Below are positions 1 through 10,819 of a stretch of 64,000 nt of DNA, piece after piece (within the stretch, counting starts at the first letter, position 1; each line of letters opens with the position of its first letter). This DNA is from Cymbomonas tetramitiformis (Eukaryota > Chlorophyta > Pyramimonadophyceae > Pyramimonadales > Pyramimonadaceae), in assembly GCA_001247695.2 (NCBI GenBank), contig LGRX02010106.1, forward strand, positions 1 through 64,000. The letters run 5' to 3'. The position numbers and the translations under genes were made by a program. The notes below the pieces were generated by a model. That model made no database searches. It was not told where the DNA came from and saw only the letters and a list, made by a program, of their open reading frames with translations.

Positions 1-109
1 GCGTTGGGAGGATATATAATCCTCAACCACGCGCCCTTCCAAAGTTGTAGTTTTAGTCTTCTTTGTTGTCATATTACATACGTTGCCGTATGTGCATGAG
101 GGTTTGGAG

Positions 110-650
110 GCCGGTGGCTCGGGAACGCGTGTTAAGACTTGTGCTCGACGCGCACCCAGAGCCGCGGCGAACCTTTATTCGTGGGAATGTCTGCCGGCCA
201 GTGGATCGGGAACGCGTGTTAAGACCTTGTCTCGACGCGCCCCCAGAGCCGTGGTAGGACGCCCAAACCAGGTCATGTTGTTCCTTGGTTCTTCGCAACT
301 GTCGGTGTCGCAACTGTCGGTTTCTTCAACATGATTGTGTTTGTACATGATGTAAAAAGTACATTCTGTAAATAGTATCGAGTCTCCCCTTGCCTGGGTT
401 GTATTCCCTTACAGCATGTTATTTCTTCTTTGGAAATGCACACGTGGGTCTTTCCGGTGTCCTTCTTGAAAGTGTCTAACAAGCCTGAAGGGGGAGTATG
501 TTATCTCCGGACAGAAGCCTGGACGGAGAGGATGTTACCTCATGTAAGTATCGGGAAGGCGTGTTAACACCTTGTCTCGACGCACCGCCAGAGCCGTGGT
601 TGGACGCCCCAACCAGGTCATGTCGCTCCTTGGTTCGGTCGGTCCTTCGC
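110..650. repeat. Three dispersed copies of a ~100-bp GC-rich repeat
   Basis: A block with the core GGGAACGCGTGTTAAGAC and the downstream words CTCGACGCGC and CAGAGCCG occurs near 116-170, 199-300 and 549-645. The last two copies are longer and also share a downstream stretch containing CCAGGTCATGT. The copies are direct and separated by unique sequence. They lie upstream of the kinase gene; no ORF here looks coding. The first 40 bases contain a separate palindromic repeat word that recurs at 2364-2798. Confidence 0.6.
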
Positions 651-874
651 AACCGTTCCTGTTGACTAGTCAGTGCTGGCTGTGGCATTTCCTGCGGAAG
701 CGCTGTCCATTGTTTTTGAAAATCCGGCGGAACCTACGGGTATTTTCCGGTTGCCGCCCTGGTCCTGGTGGGCCGTGCTGGAAATCACTGGAAAGGGGTG
801 GGGATATGTCCTATTCCTAGTCCGCCGAGGGCGCAAAGAAAAAACCCAGGCGCTCCACCGCGAGTCGCCGGAGA

Positions 875-2041
875 ATGAAAAAAATCAATGGAGCTTCGGC
901 GCGGAGCGCTGCCTTAAACGCCATTGCCTCGATGGCCGAAGCTCAGGGGAAAGTGGCGCCGCCGCGCACCCTGTTCGTCGGACCTTGTGTGGACCATTGG
1001 GCTGATCTCACGGCATCGGATAAGCGGCAGTCGTTATGCTCCCGGTTCGACGACCCGGCAGTCCTGCGCGCGCTGGCGATGGCATGCGGAATTGGGGAGG
1101 TTCGGCATGCAGCCATCCGATTCAAAACGGCTTTGGGGGAGGCAACCGATGCTCGAGGCGGGTACGGGAAGCTGAAGATCGGGTGCTCCCTGAACCAGAC
1201 TCTCCCCTTGACTTACAAGGAGTTCAGCCGGAGCAGTTTCACGCGAGGTCAGAGGTTCATGGAGTGTGCGCGGGAGTTGTACATGGCTACCCTCGCGTGG
1301 CGGGAGGCACATGAGTTCGTGGCGCCTCCGCAGCACTTTGGGATTCGCCTGAAGCCAGGGTCGGAGTGTGCTCCCATCCCGTTCCTCATGTTTGGGGACC
1401 ACGGGGTCTCCCTGGAGCGGTTCTTAGATTCTCCAACCTCCCCGCTATCCCTGGCCTTCAAGAAGCAGCTGTGCCTCCGGCTGCTCGGCGGACTACGCGA
1501 GCTACACGGAGCAGGCATTGCGCATGGAGACCTGCGGGCAGGCAACGTCGTGCTCTGCCCTACCAGGCCAGATAGCATGGTGTTCATTGACTTCGGATTG
1601 GCGCGTCGAGAGCACCGAGCCGGCCTGCCGGTCGACGGCTTCCACAGGGAGCGCTGGGCCTCGGCGGCGCCCCTAAACCAAGCGCCAGGGTCGGTGTATG
1701 CCCCCGAGTATTCGCGAACTGGTCCCACTGCCGCGACGGATATGTGGGCGGTGGGAGCACTGCTTGTGCGGATCTTCATTCGTGATCCGCACGACGGGCT
1801 GCGAGGGGTTTCCGACGACGACAGCAAGCGAACCGTGCCAACTGTCATCACGGGCCGGGTGCAGACTGAATTCGTGGCCCAGAGCCTATGGTGGTTGATA
1901 CTGGACTGCTGCCAGGAAGATCCTGGGAAACGGCCGTCAGCAGCCAAGCTTGCTGCGGCCTTGGAGGCCACGCGCATCGAGTCTGAAAGCAAACTGGTTC
2001 CTGCAGACCTACCTCGATGTTGGTCGAAATATCAGTTGTAG
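875..2041 (+). CDS. Serine/threonine-type protein kinase, element 1 cargo
   Basis: This intronless ORF of 388 codons starts at an ATG. It has the landmarks of a eukaryotic-type protein kinase: a glycine-rich turn GGYG (residues 95-98), a candidate ATP-binding Lys115 in TYKEF, an alpha-C Glu134, a catalytic loop HGDLRAGN (217-224), the metal-binding DFG (239-241), APE (276-278) and a following Asp289 in DMWAVG. All key residues are present, so it should be active. HGDL instead of HRDL is shared with the paralogue at 21117-22235, which sits at the same place in element 2. TGTAA overlapping AATAAA at 2140-2148 is a plausible poly(A) signal about 100 bp past the stop. Substrate and role are unknown; a link to transposition or host signalling is inference only. 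Confidence 0.85.
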   Translation: MKKINGASARSAALNAIASMAEAQGKVAPPRTLFVGPCVDHWADLTASDKRQSLCSRFDDPAVLRALAMACGIGEVRHAAIRFKTALGEATDARGGYGKLKIGCSLNQTLPLTYKEFSRSSFTRGQRFMECARELYMATLAWREAHEFVAPPQHFGIRLKPGSECAPIPFLMFGDHGVSLERFLDSPTSPLSLAFKKQLCLRLLGGLRELHGAGIAHGDLRAGNVVLCPTRPDSMVFIDFGLARREHRAGLPVDGFHRERWASAAPLNQAPGSVYAPEYSRTGPTAATDMWAVGALLVRIFIRDPHDGLRGVSDDDSKRTVPTVITGRVQTEFVAQSLWWLILDCCQEDPGKRPSAAKLAAALEATRIESESKLVPADLPRCWSKYQL

Positions 2042-2353
2042 GAGTGCATGATCCAAACCGCAACAGTTAGCCCGAGCTGCGAGGAAACCTGCAATGAGTT
2101 GCCGGGGTAGAGTAAGACGTAACACGTACTACTCTATTTTGTAATAAAAAGAGTATCTTCCTTGCTGGGCACTGTACAAATTGTGTACGCCAGCCACCGT
2201 GACTGCTGTACAACTCTGTTTTGTTTGTGCGTTGTGCCTAGGCTAGCTCTTTCGGCTTGCTCATCGCTGTGAATGATGGCGCTGTGAGATAGCTCCTCTT
2301 GTTACACGCACCGTCGTTTGCTGTTTACAGAAGGGTGGTGTGCGGCGCTTGCT

Positions 2354-2800
2354 TGCATGGGTGCGGTGGGAGGATAGCTCATCAACCACGCGCCGGTAGC
2401 AGGTTGCCTGGCTCTGTTTTTGTTGTTTCTTGAAGACGTCCCTTGTTTCCTTGCACTTGGGTCTGCGGAGGCAGTAGGCTGCGATGGGAGGATAGCTCCT
2501 CAACCACGCGCCCTGTTCCCGCAGGCAAATCGGATCTGTAGTTGTGTTGTGCGGCGCTTGATTGCATGGGTACGGTGGGAGGATAGCTCCTCAACCACGC
2601 GCCGGTAGCAGGTTGTCTGACTCTGTTTTGTTGTTTACTCAAGATGTCCCTTGTATCTTTGCACTTGGGTCTGCGGAGGCAGTAGGCTGCGATGGGAGGA
2701 TAGCTCCTCAACCACGCGCCTTGTTCCCGCAGGCAAGTCGGATCTGTAGTTTTGGTGTCTTGCGCTTGCTTGCTTGCTTGCGGTGGGAGGATAGCTGCTT
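2354..2800. repeat. 209-bp tandem repeat with a palindromic core
   Basis: Two direct copies of about 209 bp (2364-2572 and 2573-2781) are followed by the start of a third. Each copy contains two instances of the word GGGAGGATAGCTCCTCAACC followed by ACGCGCC, spaced about 120 and 90 bp. The word contains the hairpin GAGGA-TAGC-TCCTC. Another instance at 7-38 reads GAGGATatataATCCTC. The array sits between the kinase and the next exon and shows no convincing coding potential. Confidence 0.7.
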
Positions 2801-2908
2801 TAGAGAAGGGGTGCTGGGTGGAACACGCAGCGGGAGAGTGGTGTTCCAATATGGTGCACCACCTACCCTTCGGCGGATAAGGAGTCTTTGCACACGGAAT
2901 CCTTTCAG

Positions 2909-3757
2909 GCTCGCCACGATGTGCTCCTGGATCATCACATCTTCGTGGGCAAAGGAACTGCTGAGACCATGGGTGCCCTTGACGTAGCCATCGCCGAGGT
3001 GAAGCAGGCAGTGAGCGCCGCCATCTGGAAGGCGCTGGATGGGGAGTATCGGGGGATTCTGGTTTGGATTGCTACCTGCCATGATGACATGAACTCCTAT
3101 GCGAACGCGGTGGAAGCGTTGCGCACGATGGAGCAGGCGATCCCCAAAGAGTCCACCAGGACGTGTGTACGTACCGGCCAGTTAAAGACGCAGAGGAAAT
3201 TGACGAGTGTAGCTTGGGAGAAGCTGATAAAAACTGTCAGCAAGGGGTGGAAGCTGGCGCAGTCGGCTTTCGAGGACCCTGCGAAGCTTCCAGAGTTTGA
3301 GAACATGGAGTTTGAAGACCTGCGGAGCTTCTTGGTGGTACGCCTACGGCTCTGGCAGGAGATGGCGACCAGGGGCGTTCAGGAAGTATCTGCGGCATCC
3401 AATTTCCATATGCAGCAGTGGGGTGCGCAGGCGGCGACGCTTGAGGAGTACGAGCCCTACCTTGCGGTGAAGGGGTTGTTCTCCGACAGTCTGGCTGTTG
3501 GGAAAACCCCGGTTATTGTTGCGCCGGATGCCCGTTATACGGTGGATGCGACCTGGCCAGGACCAGCGCAACAGGATGAGGGGAGCGCCCCGGCTCGTCT
3601 ACGGCTGGTACTGGAATACATGCATTCGTTGATGATGACAGGACTGGAGGGGATAGCGGAGAGGCATGGGTGGCGCGAATCTGAGACGGTCACGCAGTTC
3701 TACTATTACCCGGCCTTCATTGGGCGCATGGAACCCAGATACTGCACAGGGACATAG
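2909..3757 (+). CDS. Unknown protein, element 1 cargo (probable exon)
   Basis: The open frame runs from 2888 to 3757, but the frame begins with TTG rather than ATG. A good acceptor (CTTTCAG) ends at 2908, so this is best read as an internal exon from 2909. The roughly 280 residues are mixed alpha-helical, rich in Trp, Glu and Ala, with no family I recognise. The next frame (3769-6606) is open just upstream of its first ATG and lies in a different phase. The two could therefore be exons of one gene or be separated by a frameshift; a CAG acceptor at about 3750 allows either. No counterpart is seen in element 2. Confidence 0.45.
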   Translation, partial: ARHDVLLDHHIFVGKGTAETMGALDVAIAEVKQAVSAAIWKALDGEYRGILVWIATCHDDMNSYANAVEALRTMEQAIPKESTRTCVRTGQLKTQRKLTSVAWEKLIKTVSKGWKLAQSAFEDPAKLPEFENMEFEDLRSFLVVRLRLWQEMATRGVQEVSAASNFHMQQWGAQAATLEEYEPYLAVKGLFSDSLAVGKTPVIVAPDARYTVDATWPGPAQQDEGSAPARLRLVLEYMHSLMMTGLEGIAERHGWRESETVTQFYYYPAFIGRMEPRYCTGT

Positions 3758-3768
3758 CACCCGATTCC

Positions 3769-6606
3769 ATGGAGGCCAGGCTGGGGATGCAGCCGGTGCG
3801 AGAAGAGTCGGGCATCCATACCTTTTCGGCTCTGCTGTGCCTCGACGACCAGGCCTACACTGAGGTGATGCCTGAAACTGTTGCGTCGGAGTATGCCGAT
3901 GGTCTGCCAGCGGCATATCAAGGATATCCCACCAGTCACCCTTTCCAGCGTGCTCGCCTAGGTGGTGGTCCGGGGTGGTTGATGATGTGGCCGGCCACCC
4001 ACGTTGCCCACCGGGGTGTGTGCCCGGGCAAGAATTTTCCTTCCGTGGGGGACCCTGTACACACGGGCCACCCACCGCGCCTCCCTCATCAGCGGTCACT
4101 GTCCCTCTGCATCTTCGGTGCGGTGACGGTGCTCCCAGGGGGGGTGATTGACCTCATGAACACCGTGGACACGTTGCCTCACCAGGTAGAGGAGATGTAT
4201 GGCCTACCGGTCCGCATGGTGTGCTTCGCGTGCAGGGAGGCTATCGAGTTCCAGGGGAGCTACTCAAAGCTTCCCCGGGTTTACGCCTGCAAGTATTGCA
4301 TGCATGCCATCGAGCACACCGATCTCACGCAATTTGGGCACGTCATGTGCGGCAGCTGCTACGACCACCGGCAGTCAGCGCAGCCTGCTTTGCTGCCGCC
4401 GCTTCGGACGCACGAGCTGCACCCTTACCAGCCTGCCGACCTCAGCAGCTTTGAGCCCATGTCCCCAGAGGAGGCCAGAGCGCGGGCTGTTCTGAACTTT
4501 GCGGATGTGGCCACGGTGTGCAAGATGTTCAAGACAGCCTTTGGACAAGCCGCCAACCTCAACGATAGCGAGCGCGCCGGGCTGGCAAATCTGCAGTTCG
4601 GCCTTGGAGCACCGCAGCCAGCAGAGAACCAAGCTGTCGACCTGTTGGATACGCTTGTTCAGGGTTCAACGGTCTCCGGCTTCCATGAGCATGACATCTT
4701 CCAACGGATGGGAGCAACTTGCCCGACGGCCCAGGCTGTTACGTTTGCGGTGTGGGTGGCCGCCCGAAGAACATCACCGGCTGACCAGCAGTCCCAACCA
4801 GAACAACCAGTGCTGCGGGCGGGTGAGGAGCCACATCCGGTCCTCCAGGTGCTTGACGACATAGCATGCGGTTCGAGTGAGGGCCAGGAATTGCAGCATC
4901 TGACCGCGGACACGCATCCGTCATCACCTAACGATGTTGGTCAAAAGAAGAAGCGGAGGCGAAGGAGACGCAACTCCAAGCCTCCTTCCGCGTGGTGCAG
5001 AGATTGGACTCGGGCCTGGGAACGCCTTAATAAACCTCGCCAGCAGGCACCCCCGCGCCAGCTTTTTGACAAGGATGGCATGCTGGATCCCACGTTGGAA
5101 TCCCTGATAGCGTGTCCCGGCACGGATTTCGCTCTGAAGGTGGCCGCTGCCATCACCCACAACTGGGATGATGCCACACCAGCGTTCGCATGCCGGTGCA
5201 CGTGTGTGTTTGCGCGTGGTGTCCGAAAGCGCACCGAGCCTGGCTGGGATGGTGTCCACCTCCGCATGCGTCCAGTGGGCCCCTGCCTGGGAGAGCTGGC
5301 TGCTGCGCCTCCTCCTGAGACTGCGGCAATGCGCGGGGCCGCGGCGCGTCCCGCAGTTCCGGCGGCGTGCGAGGCGCCGGCAACAGACGTGAGCGGGGAT
5401 GGTGAGGCCACACACACACTTGCCGCAGCGGAGGGCCCCTGCCTGGGAGAGATGGATGCTGCGCCTCCTCCTGAGACTGCGGAAATGCGCGGGGCCGCGG
5501 CGCGTCCCGCAGTCCCGGCGGTGTGCGAGGCGCCGGCAACAGACGTGAGCGGGGATGGTGAGGCCACACACACACTTGCCGCAGCGGAGGGCCCTGCCTG
5601 CCTGGGAGAGATGGATGCTGCTCCAGCTCATGGCCTCGCGTCGGCGGGTGTTGTTGGGCTGACTGCACCTACTTTGGGAACCGAGCACAACATGGTCACC
5701 GTTTTCGGAAATGACACCGTGGTGCATCACGTCTATACACACATCGCGTCCCCATTCCATGGTGCATCCATGCCCGTGATATTGGACTTGGCCACCACGC
5801 ACCCGCTTCGGGAGTATCACGTGCTCAGCACGTTGCCCGAATATTTGACGCTAACAGCACAAGGACAATCCCAAAGAACGGTCGATTTGCGAATGCCGAA
5901 GGCGCGTCGCTTGCTCACGCAAGTACAACCCGGGAGAGAAGAGGGGTTTGCGTCCCTCTTGGAGATTGAAGACTACCTGGCGGAGGCTGGGTTAGAGATT
6001 CGTGACGTTAAGGCCGATGGTGATTGCTGGCTTCGGGCGATCTGCCCGTACATCGACGGAATGCACAGACTCACGCGCAACGGTCTTGAATACCGTGTAG
6101 TGAAGCTGCGTGACGCCGCGCGGGATTTCCTGAAGCAGCACGCCGCGCAACTTTTCCCTTGGCATGATGCCGCCACTCCTGATACACTGCGCAGAAAGAA
6201 AGGCAGCAGTGAGCATGAATGGATGCTGGTGCTTGCGGCCATGGCCAGACGGGTGATTCAGTGTTACCGGATTATTCCTCCAGCCGACATTCGGATCATC
6301 CTGAATGAAATTGAGCAGGGGTCAGCAGGAACAGCACTGAATGTAGCGCCTTTCAGCATGATTCATTTCTGCCCCCCAGATGACATCCAGCTCGAGAGCA
6401 GAGTGCCGATCCGGGTTCTTCATTTCGTGCCCGTGGATAAATACCCCGGCCACTGGATGCGCATCGCGCCGAAGGATGAGCTGGAAGAGGAGGACGGAAA
6501 ATCTGCAACCCTGGCGGCGGCTGCAGCCCTGGTGGCGGCGCGGGCTGACGCACCCAAGAAGAAGAAGGGGGGCAACGTCAAAGGCGGCGTCAGGGAAGCG
6601 TCGTAG
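3769..6606 (+). CDS. OTU-family cysteine protease with zinc-binding and repeat regions, element 1 cargo
   Basis: This is a 945-residue protein. The C-terminal third is an OTU-like deubiquitinase domain: ADGDCWLRAI gives the Asp and nucleophile Cys753 (codon at 6025), EHEWMLVLAAMARR matches the central helix, and GHWMRI supplies the catalytic His895. Around residues 144-205 three CxxC pairs (CFAC, CKYC, CGSC) suggest a treble-clef zinc module. A run of Lys/Arg near 4945-4975 looks like a nuclear localisation signal. Residues about 504-610 are two tandem copies of a 53-residue unit. The first ATG is used as start, but an upstream exon is possible. Removal of ubiquitin or a related modifier is inferred from the family; the target is unknown. 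It is absent from element 2. Confidence 0.75.
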   Translation: MEARLGMQPVREESGIHTFSALLCLDDQAYTEVMPETVASEYADGLPAAYQGYPTSHPFQRARLGGGPGWLMMWPATHVAHRGVCPGKNFPSVGDPVHTGHPPRLPHQRSLSLCIFGAVTVLPGGVIDLMNTVDTLPHQVEEMYGLPVRMVCFACREAIEFQGSYSKLPRVYACKYCMHAIEHTDLTQFGHVMCGSCYDHRQSAQPALLPPLRTHELHPYQPADLSSFEPMSPEEARARAVLNFADVATVCKMFKTAFGQAANLNDSERAGLANLQFGLGAPQPAENQAVDLLDTLVQGSTVSGFHEHDIFQRMGATCPTAQAVTFAVWVAARRTSPADQQSQPEQPVLRAGEEPHPVLQVLDDIACGSSEGQELQHLTADTHPSSPNDVGQKKKRRRRRRNSKPPSAWCRDWTRAWERLNKPRQQAPPRQLFDKDGMLDPTLESLIACPGTDFALKVAAAITHNWDDATPAFACRCTCVFARGVRKRTEPGWDGVHLRMRPVGPCLGELAAAPPPETAAMRGAAARPAVPAACEAPATDVSGDGEATHTLAAAEGPCLGEMDAAPPPETAEMRGAAARPAVPAVCEAPATDVSGDGEATHTLAAAEGPACLGEMDAAPAHGLASAGVVGLTAPTLGTEHNMVTVFGNDTVVHHVYTHIASPFHGASMPVILDLATTHPLREYHVLSTLPEYLTLTAQGQSQRTVDLRMPKARRLLTQVQPGREEGFASLLEIEDYLAEAGLEIRDVKADGDCWLRAICPYIDGMHRLTRNGLEYRVVKLRDAARDFLKQHAAQLFPWHDAATPDTLRRKKGSSEHEWMLVLAAMARRVIQCYRIIPPADIRIILNEIEQGSAGTALNVAPFSMIHFCPPDDIQLESRVPIRVLHFVPVDKYPGHWMRIAPKDELEEEDGKSATLAAAAALVAARADAPKKKKGGNVKGGVREAS
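5278..5640 (+). repeat. Coding tandem repeat, ~159-bp unit, in the OTU gene
   Basis: Two nearly identical in-frame copies of about 159 bp (5278-5437 and 5438-5593) are followed by the first residues of a third. Each unit encodes a Pro/Ala/Glu-rich stretch beginning CLGE and ending AAAEGP. High similarity indicates a recent duplication within the linker ahead of the protease domain. Confidence 0.8.
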
Positions 6607-6879
6607 GGCGCGGTTATGTGTTGATATCACCACATCAGGTGACATGCATGCACCCCCGTCTGCGCTTGCGGAGCTTGATGAACCTGGTCTCTGTATTCTC
6701 CACGTGTAGGATGTGTGTATCCTGGTGTAGGCATGGGGCATGTCATGGTAGTAGTGTCACGTATCACGTATGGGGCGCGTCACGTATGGGGGCATGTCAC
6801 GTGTGTCTCCCCGACTATGCTGTGGCGGCAAGGGGGGGTGCTTATTATGTACGGCGTGGTCGCATGCACGTGTCCTCAG

Positions 6880-7873
6880 GTACACATTGATTATGATCGT
6901 CCGATCAAGCTGCCGGGCACACCGTACTCAGTCATCTTCACCCGGGCTGCTATGGTGCAAGCTAACCAGGCAGCTTTTGGCAAGAAGAAAGTGTCTGCAC
7001 GCCGTAGCTTGTGTTGCTATTGCTATCAGAAGCCTGCAATAGCCAGGTGTGACCGGTGTGAACTCGCAGTGTATTGCTCAGTAAAATGCCAGCAATCGCA
7101 CTGGAAGAACCCGCCACCAGACGCCCCCTCCTTACGAAAGCACAGTGGCAGCTGTATTCCAAAAGGGCAAGAACTTAATGTATTACGGGCGACGGAGGCA
7201 GCTCCTGCCGGCACCCGAAGGACGCATGGTCCTTGGACGAGCCCGAGGACGAGCACCGTGTCACCGGCGGCGACCGTACAATGACAGAGTAACACTTAGC
7301 GCGTATCTATTTGCTTTTAATACTAATTCGTGGGTCTTCCGTGCGCACAACATGCCTTCCCCCGTGATTGCTGTTCATCCGTGCATTGTTTTCCGGTTGG
7401 CCTGTGCTAGGTCTTGCGGGTGTGCCAGCGGGCTTTACCCATCGCTTATAGGCTGGTGCGTGTGGCAGTTGGAATGGATAAACTCGGAAACCGGGAAATC
7501 CTTGCCTGTCAAACTGGACTGGGCAGTCACCCTGGAGGACAGCAGATTCGTTTCGCCGCCCTGGTGTATTCAAGGCAAGATTGTGAAATTTGACCCACAG
7601 CATGTATGGACCCCGGCACCGACGGATGAGGTTCCCGAAGGCTCCTATGACAGGGAATACGAAAACAGACCACCGACCGGTTACGTCGTGGTAAGGTTGT
7701 ACGACAAACAGGCGGTTGCGGAATGGGGCCGGCACTGTGCCTTACGGTGGGATGAGTATGCCGCGATTGTGGAGTCAGAGAGCCAGCGGGGTGATATCCC
7801 GGCCATCACTGATCCGTCGGATGCGGAGGAAGATGACTACGTTAGCGAGACTAGTAGTGAGAATGAAGACTAA
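6880..7873 (+). CDS. MYND zinc-finger protein, element 1 cargo (two exons inferred)
   Basis: The first exon is taken from 6880, after a CCTCAG acceptor. It encodes a MYND finger: CCYC, then CDRC, then YCSVKC and HSGSC, giving paired ligands CxxC, CxxC, CxxxC and HxxxC with codons from about 7012 to 7155. MYND fingers mediate protein-protein contacts. A phase-0 donor AAT|GTATTA at 7180 and a phase-0 acceptor ending at 7468 would join a second exon (7469-7873) with a Trp-rich domain and an acidic tail ending SSENED. The splice pair is my inference. The true start may lie in an unseen upstream exon; the first in-frame ATG in this exon is at 6952. No copy is seen in element 2. Confidence 0.6.
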
Positions 7874-8354
7874 AGTAAAAAAGATTACATTATGTTATTA
7901 CATTAAGTTCTGATTAATGCATTAACTTGTGTTACGCACGCACCTTCCTGATGCATAGGCTTGTCGACTTGCATGGTTACGGCATTGCAGTGGAGTGGGT
8001 TCTGCCGTGAAGCACGCCGTGACATACAGAGGTCGATGGATGGCATGCCGCTGCTTAACGCACAGCAATTGCGCCTGCGGAAGAAATTGCAACGGTAGAA
8101 TTAGAGCGACTAGATTACAGGTGCTAGATGCCCGGTGGAACATATGCGGGTGGAGTAATGAACGGACGCACGTAACAAAGGCATATAAATCACACTCTGA
8201 GCATCCGCATCGAGCATATTGTTCATGTAGCGCGACTCAGGTGATATTGTGCATCAACATCGGGCAAGTTCTTTGTGCCGCGCGAGTCGTCGAACGGTAA
8301 TCTCGTCATTGTTACCACTGCCTACTTTGCATCCCTTGGAGCCCCTGGTCACAT
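7874..8354. other. Spacer between MYND gene and gene X of element 1
   Basis: About 480 bp without a convincing gene. A 5' exon of gene X is expected here by analogy with element 2, where the first exon is separated from the second by an intron, but I could not fix its splice sites. No repeat or structured RNA is evident. Confidence 0.4.
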
Positions 8355-10819
8355 GTGGCTCTCGGGGTGCAGACGAAGACAACCGCTCCCAAGAAGTCTC
8401 GCAGCTCCCTGGGCCAGAAGCGGATTCATTACGATATCGAATCCAGCATTCGCGCGGCGCCACCGGCGTTTTGCCTGAAGGACAGGCTCATCGAGTGCAA
8501 GAAGAGGTCTATCAACAAGAGCACGGCAGCGCGTGAGCGGTTTGAGCTTTTGGTGTCTCACGTCCAGAAGAAACACAACCTCACGTATGAAGAAAGTCAG
8601 GCGAAGGTGACGGACCGGCTCATGAATCGTCGCCGGACCGAGCTGAAGATGGCGGACAACAACATGTCAATCTTTCAAGCTCAGGACCTGCAGGCATGTA
8701 AAGAGTTCAACGCGACTGTCATATTAAGCAAGAAATGTCACCTCGTGATTCCACTGACCGCGGAAGACGCGGAACGTCAGAAGCAGACCAGGGTTCAACC
8801 CAACACTACGAGCGACAGGCCGCTTCCGGAACGTGAGCCGGCGTTGAACGTCACGAGCGCGCAGGGGCAGGCAGTGCAACCAACGCCTGTGGTGGCAACC
8901 GCCACGAGCGACCGTTCGCTTCCGGTATGGGAGCCGGCGGCCACCGATACGGGCGCGCAGGGGCAGGCAGACTTACACCCAACGCCTGTGGTGGCATCCG
9001 CCACGAGCGACCGTTCGCTTCCGGTATGGGAGCCGGAAGCGACCGATACGGGCGCGCAGGGGCAGGCAGTACACCCAACGCCTGAGGCTGCAGCCGCAAC
9101 GAATGACGTGCCAACAGCCGCTGTGGAAATGACGCCCCGCACCCGAGCTAGGCGGCACCGCATGTTGAAAATGAGGAAGCCTGACACCGCCGGTGTGCAG
9201 CAGCCGGTTTGTGCCGTAGATGCATGTTGCACTCCAGTACGGCCAACCGCGCCGGCGGTGGCAGCGCGCAAAAGCCCGAGGCATCCTGTGCCTGCTGCAG
9301 GAAGCGAGCAAGGTACAGGCTATCCAAAACTCATTGCACGGTTTACGCGTAGCTGCTTGTAGTGCTTGTATGTCTGCGCGCACCCAGCTGGCAACCGATA
9401 TAGGGTTCGTTGTCTATACCTATGCAACCCCTGTACCGACGGGAGGAGTGCTGGGACGGCGAGCAGCCGACAGGCTGAAGCAGGCGCACGCCCTCAGGCA
9501 GGAGTGGACCTTCTCGGCCCCGGTTCCAAGGGAGACCGTTGAGTTGGCCCACATTCCGGCGGCTGACTCGGCGGATGCAACTACTGGGACACCCACAGCA
9601 GCCGTGGCGGGAACAAAAACCCCCGTCACCAGCCCTACAACCAGAGCCCACGCAGCATACGCACGACGAAGGGATGCACTCTTGAAAGGTACGGTCACAC
9701 CACAGATGGGCCCTCTGCCGGTCTGCAAGGATGCCTGATGATCCGGACTTTCCTTGTATGTGGTTCCCGGAAGTGCGCCACTGATATACAAAATGGGATT
9801 GGGCATTGGGCCGAGCAGCAAATAAGAGGAAATTGTGCGAACTGTTCGCCAAAGGCGAGCCTTGTTTCCTGGAGGACTTGGAACGCACCGTGCAACGCCT
9901 ACTTCCGCAAGTGCGGCAGTTGCCAGAGAATGTGCTCATCCAGCACATTACACGAGTACACAAGGAGACGGGTGTACGGGTCATCATGAACCATGAAATA
10001 TTTGAAACTGTGCTCCTGTCTGGGTTTGAGAATGTTTTCGTTGTGCACAAATTTACTGACGAGGTGAACACCGTGGAGCGCCTTAAGAATCGATGGACGA
10101 AGGACATAATAAACCGAGCTAAGCGGAGTAAAGCCGTGAAAGCAGCTTTCAAAGCCACATACCCCGCAGCAGGGGCGGCGGTTCAGGAACCCCGGGAGCC
10201 GAGGGCCAGGCGCACCACACGCGCGAAGAAGAGCATGGCCGAACCTTTGCCGCACATGATCCACGTCCTGCAGGCCGGGCGTAAGGCGCTCGCAGCCCGC
10301 ACTCACCTCACGCCTGGCATGCGCAAGAAGCAGCGGATGACGGAGCTGACCGCCGCCGGGGTGCAAGAGCTCGCAGAGTGGTCGCATGACGCATTTGGCG
10401 AGGAGTACCTTGCCGTACAAGAGGACGAGGGAGGCACGGAGCGGGAGCTCGTGGTGATGATCGGTAAGGAATGCTTTGAGCACGACACCCCCATTGAGTG
10501 GCGCGCCCTGGGACACCCGGAGGTTATGCGCTGCCACTGCATTGGCGTGGACGAAGATTACGACGATCAGCCTGCGCGTGCAGCTATGGACTATTCCATT
10601 TTCCACAGTGACTTCTCAGTGGAGGCATTTGATTTTGACACCCTGGTGGCCATGAAATTTGTGCGCCTACCGGATTTATCCATCACGGAGGACTACCAGG
10701 TGCTCTGGAAAGCAGGGCCCAAGGCACATGACGTCGCATTGAAGCCAGAAGAGTACCAAGGCAACTTCAATGATCCGCGTCCAAAGCCGCTACGCCGGAC
10801 TCCGTTCTGGGAGCGCTGA
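8355..10819 (+). CDS. Gene X of element 1: conserved transposon accessory protein
   Basis: Two exons are supported: up to 9312 and 9819-10819, separated by a phase-1 intron (AAG|GTACAG to GAGCAG|CA). The intron position and phase equal those of the paralogue at 24338-26700. The N-terminal part is a basic helical region with ERFELLVSHVQKKH and MNRRR, which aligns with ERFDMCVKTLRELH and LNNRR in element 2. The middle is a tandem repeat. The C-terminal exon has conserved segments such as PEVMRCHCIGVDEDYDD and MDYSIFHSDF. I do not recognise the family. Position beside the transposase and presence in both elements suggest a second transposition protein comparable in role to TnpA of En/Spm; this is inference. 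The first codon at 8355 is GTG, so the real start is probably in an upstream exon. Confidence 0.6.
8806..9100 (+). repeat. Coding minisatellite in gene X of element 1
   Basis: Three in-frame copies of about 100 bp encode TSDR(S/P)LP followed by EPA and AQGQA and TPVV blocks. The last two copies are nearly identical. Element 2 has a tandem repeat at the same position of its gene X, but with an unrelated unit. Confidence 0.75.

Noticed and set aside
4924..5820. 298-codon minus-strand ORF opposite the OTU gene
   Set aside because: GC-rich repeat region gives open antisense frames; the plus frame carries the OTU and zinc motifs.
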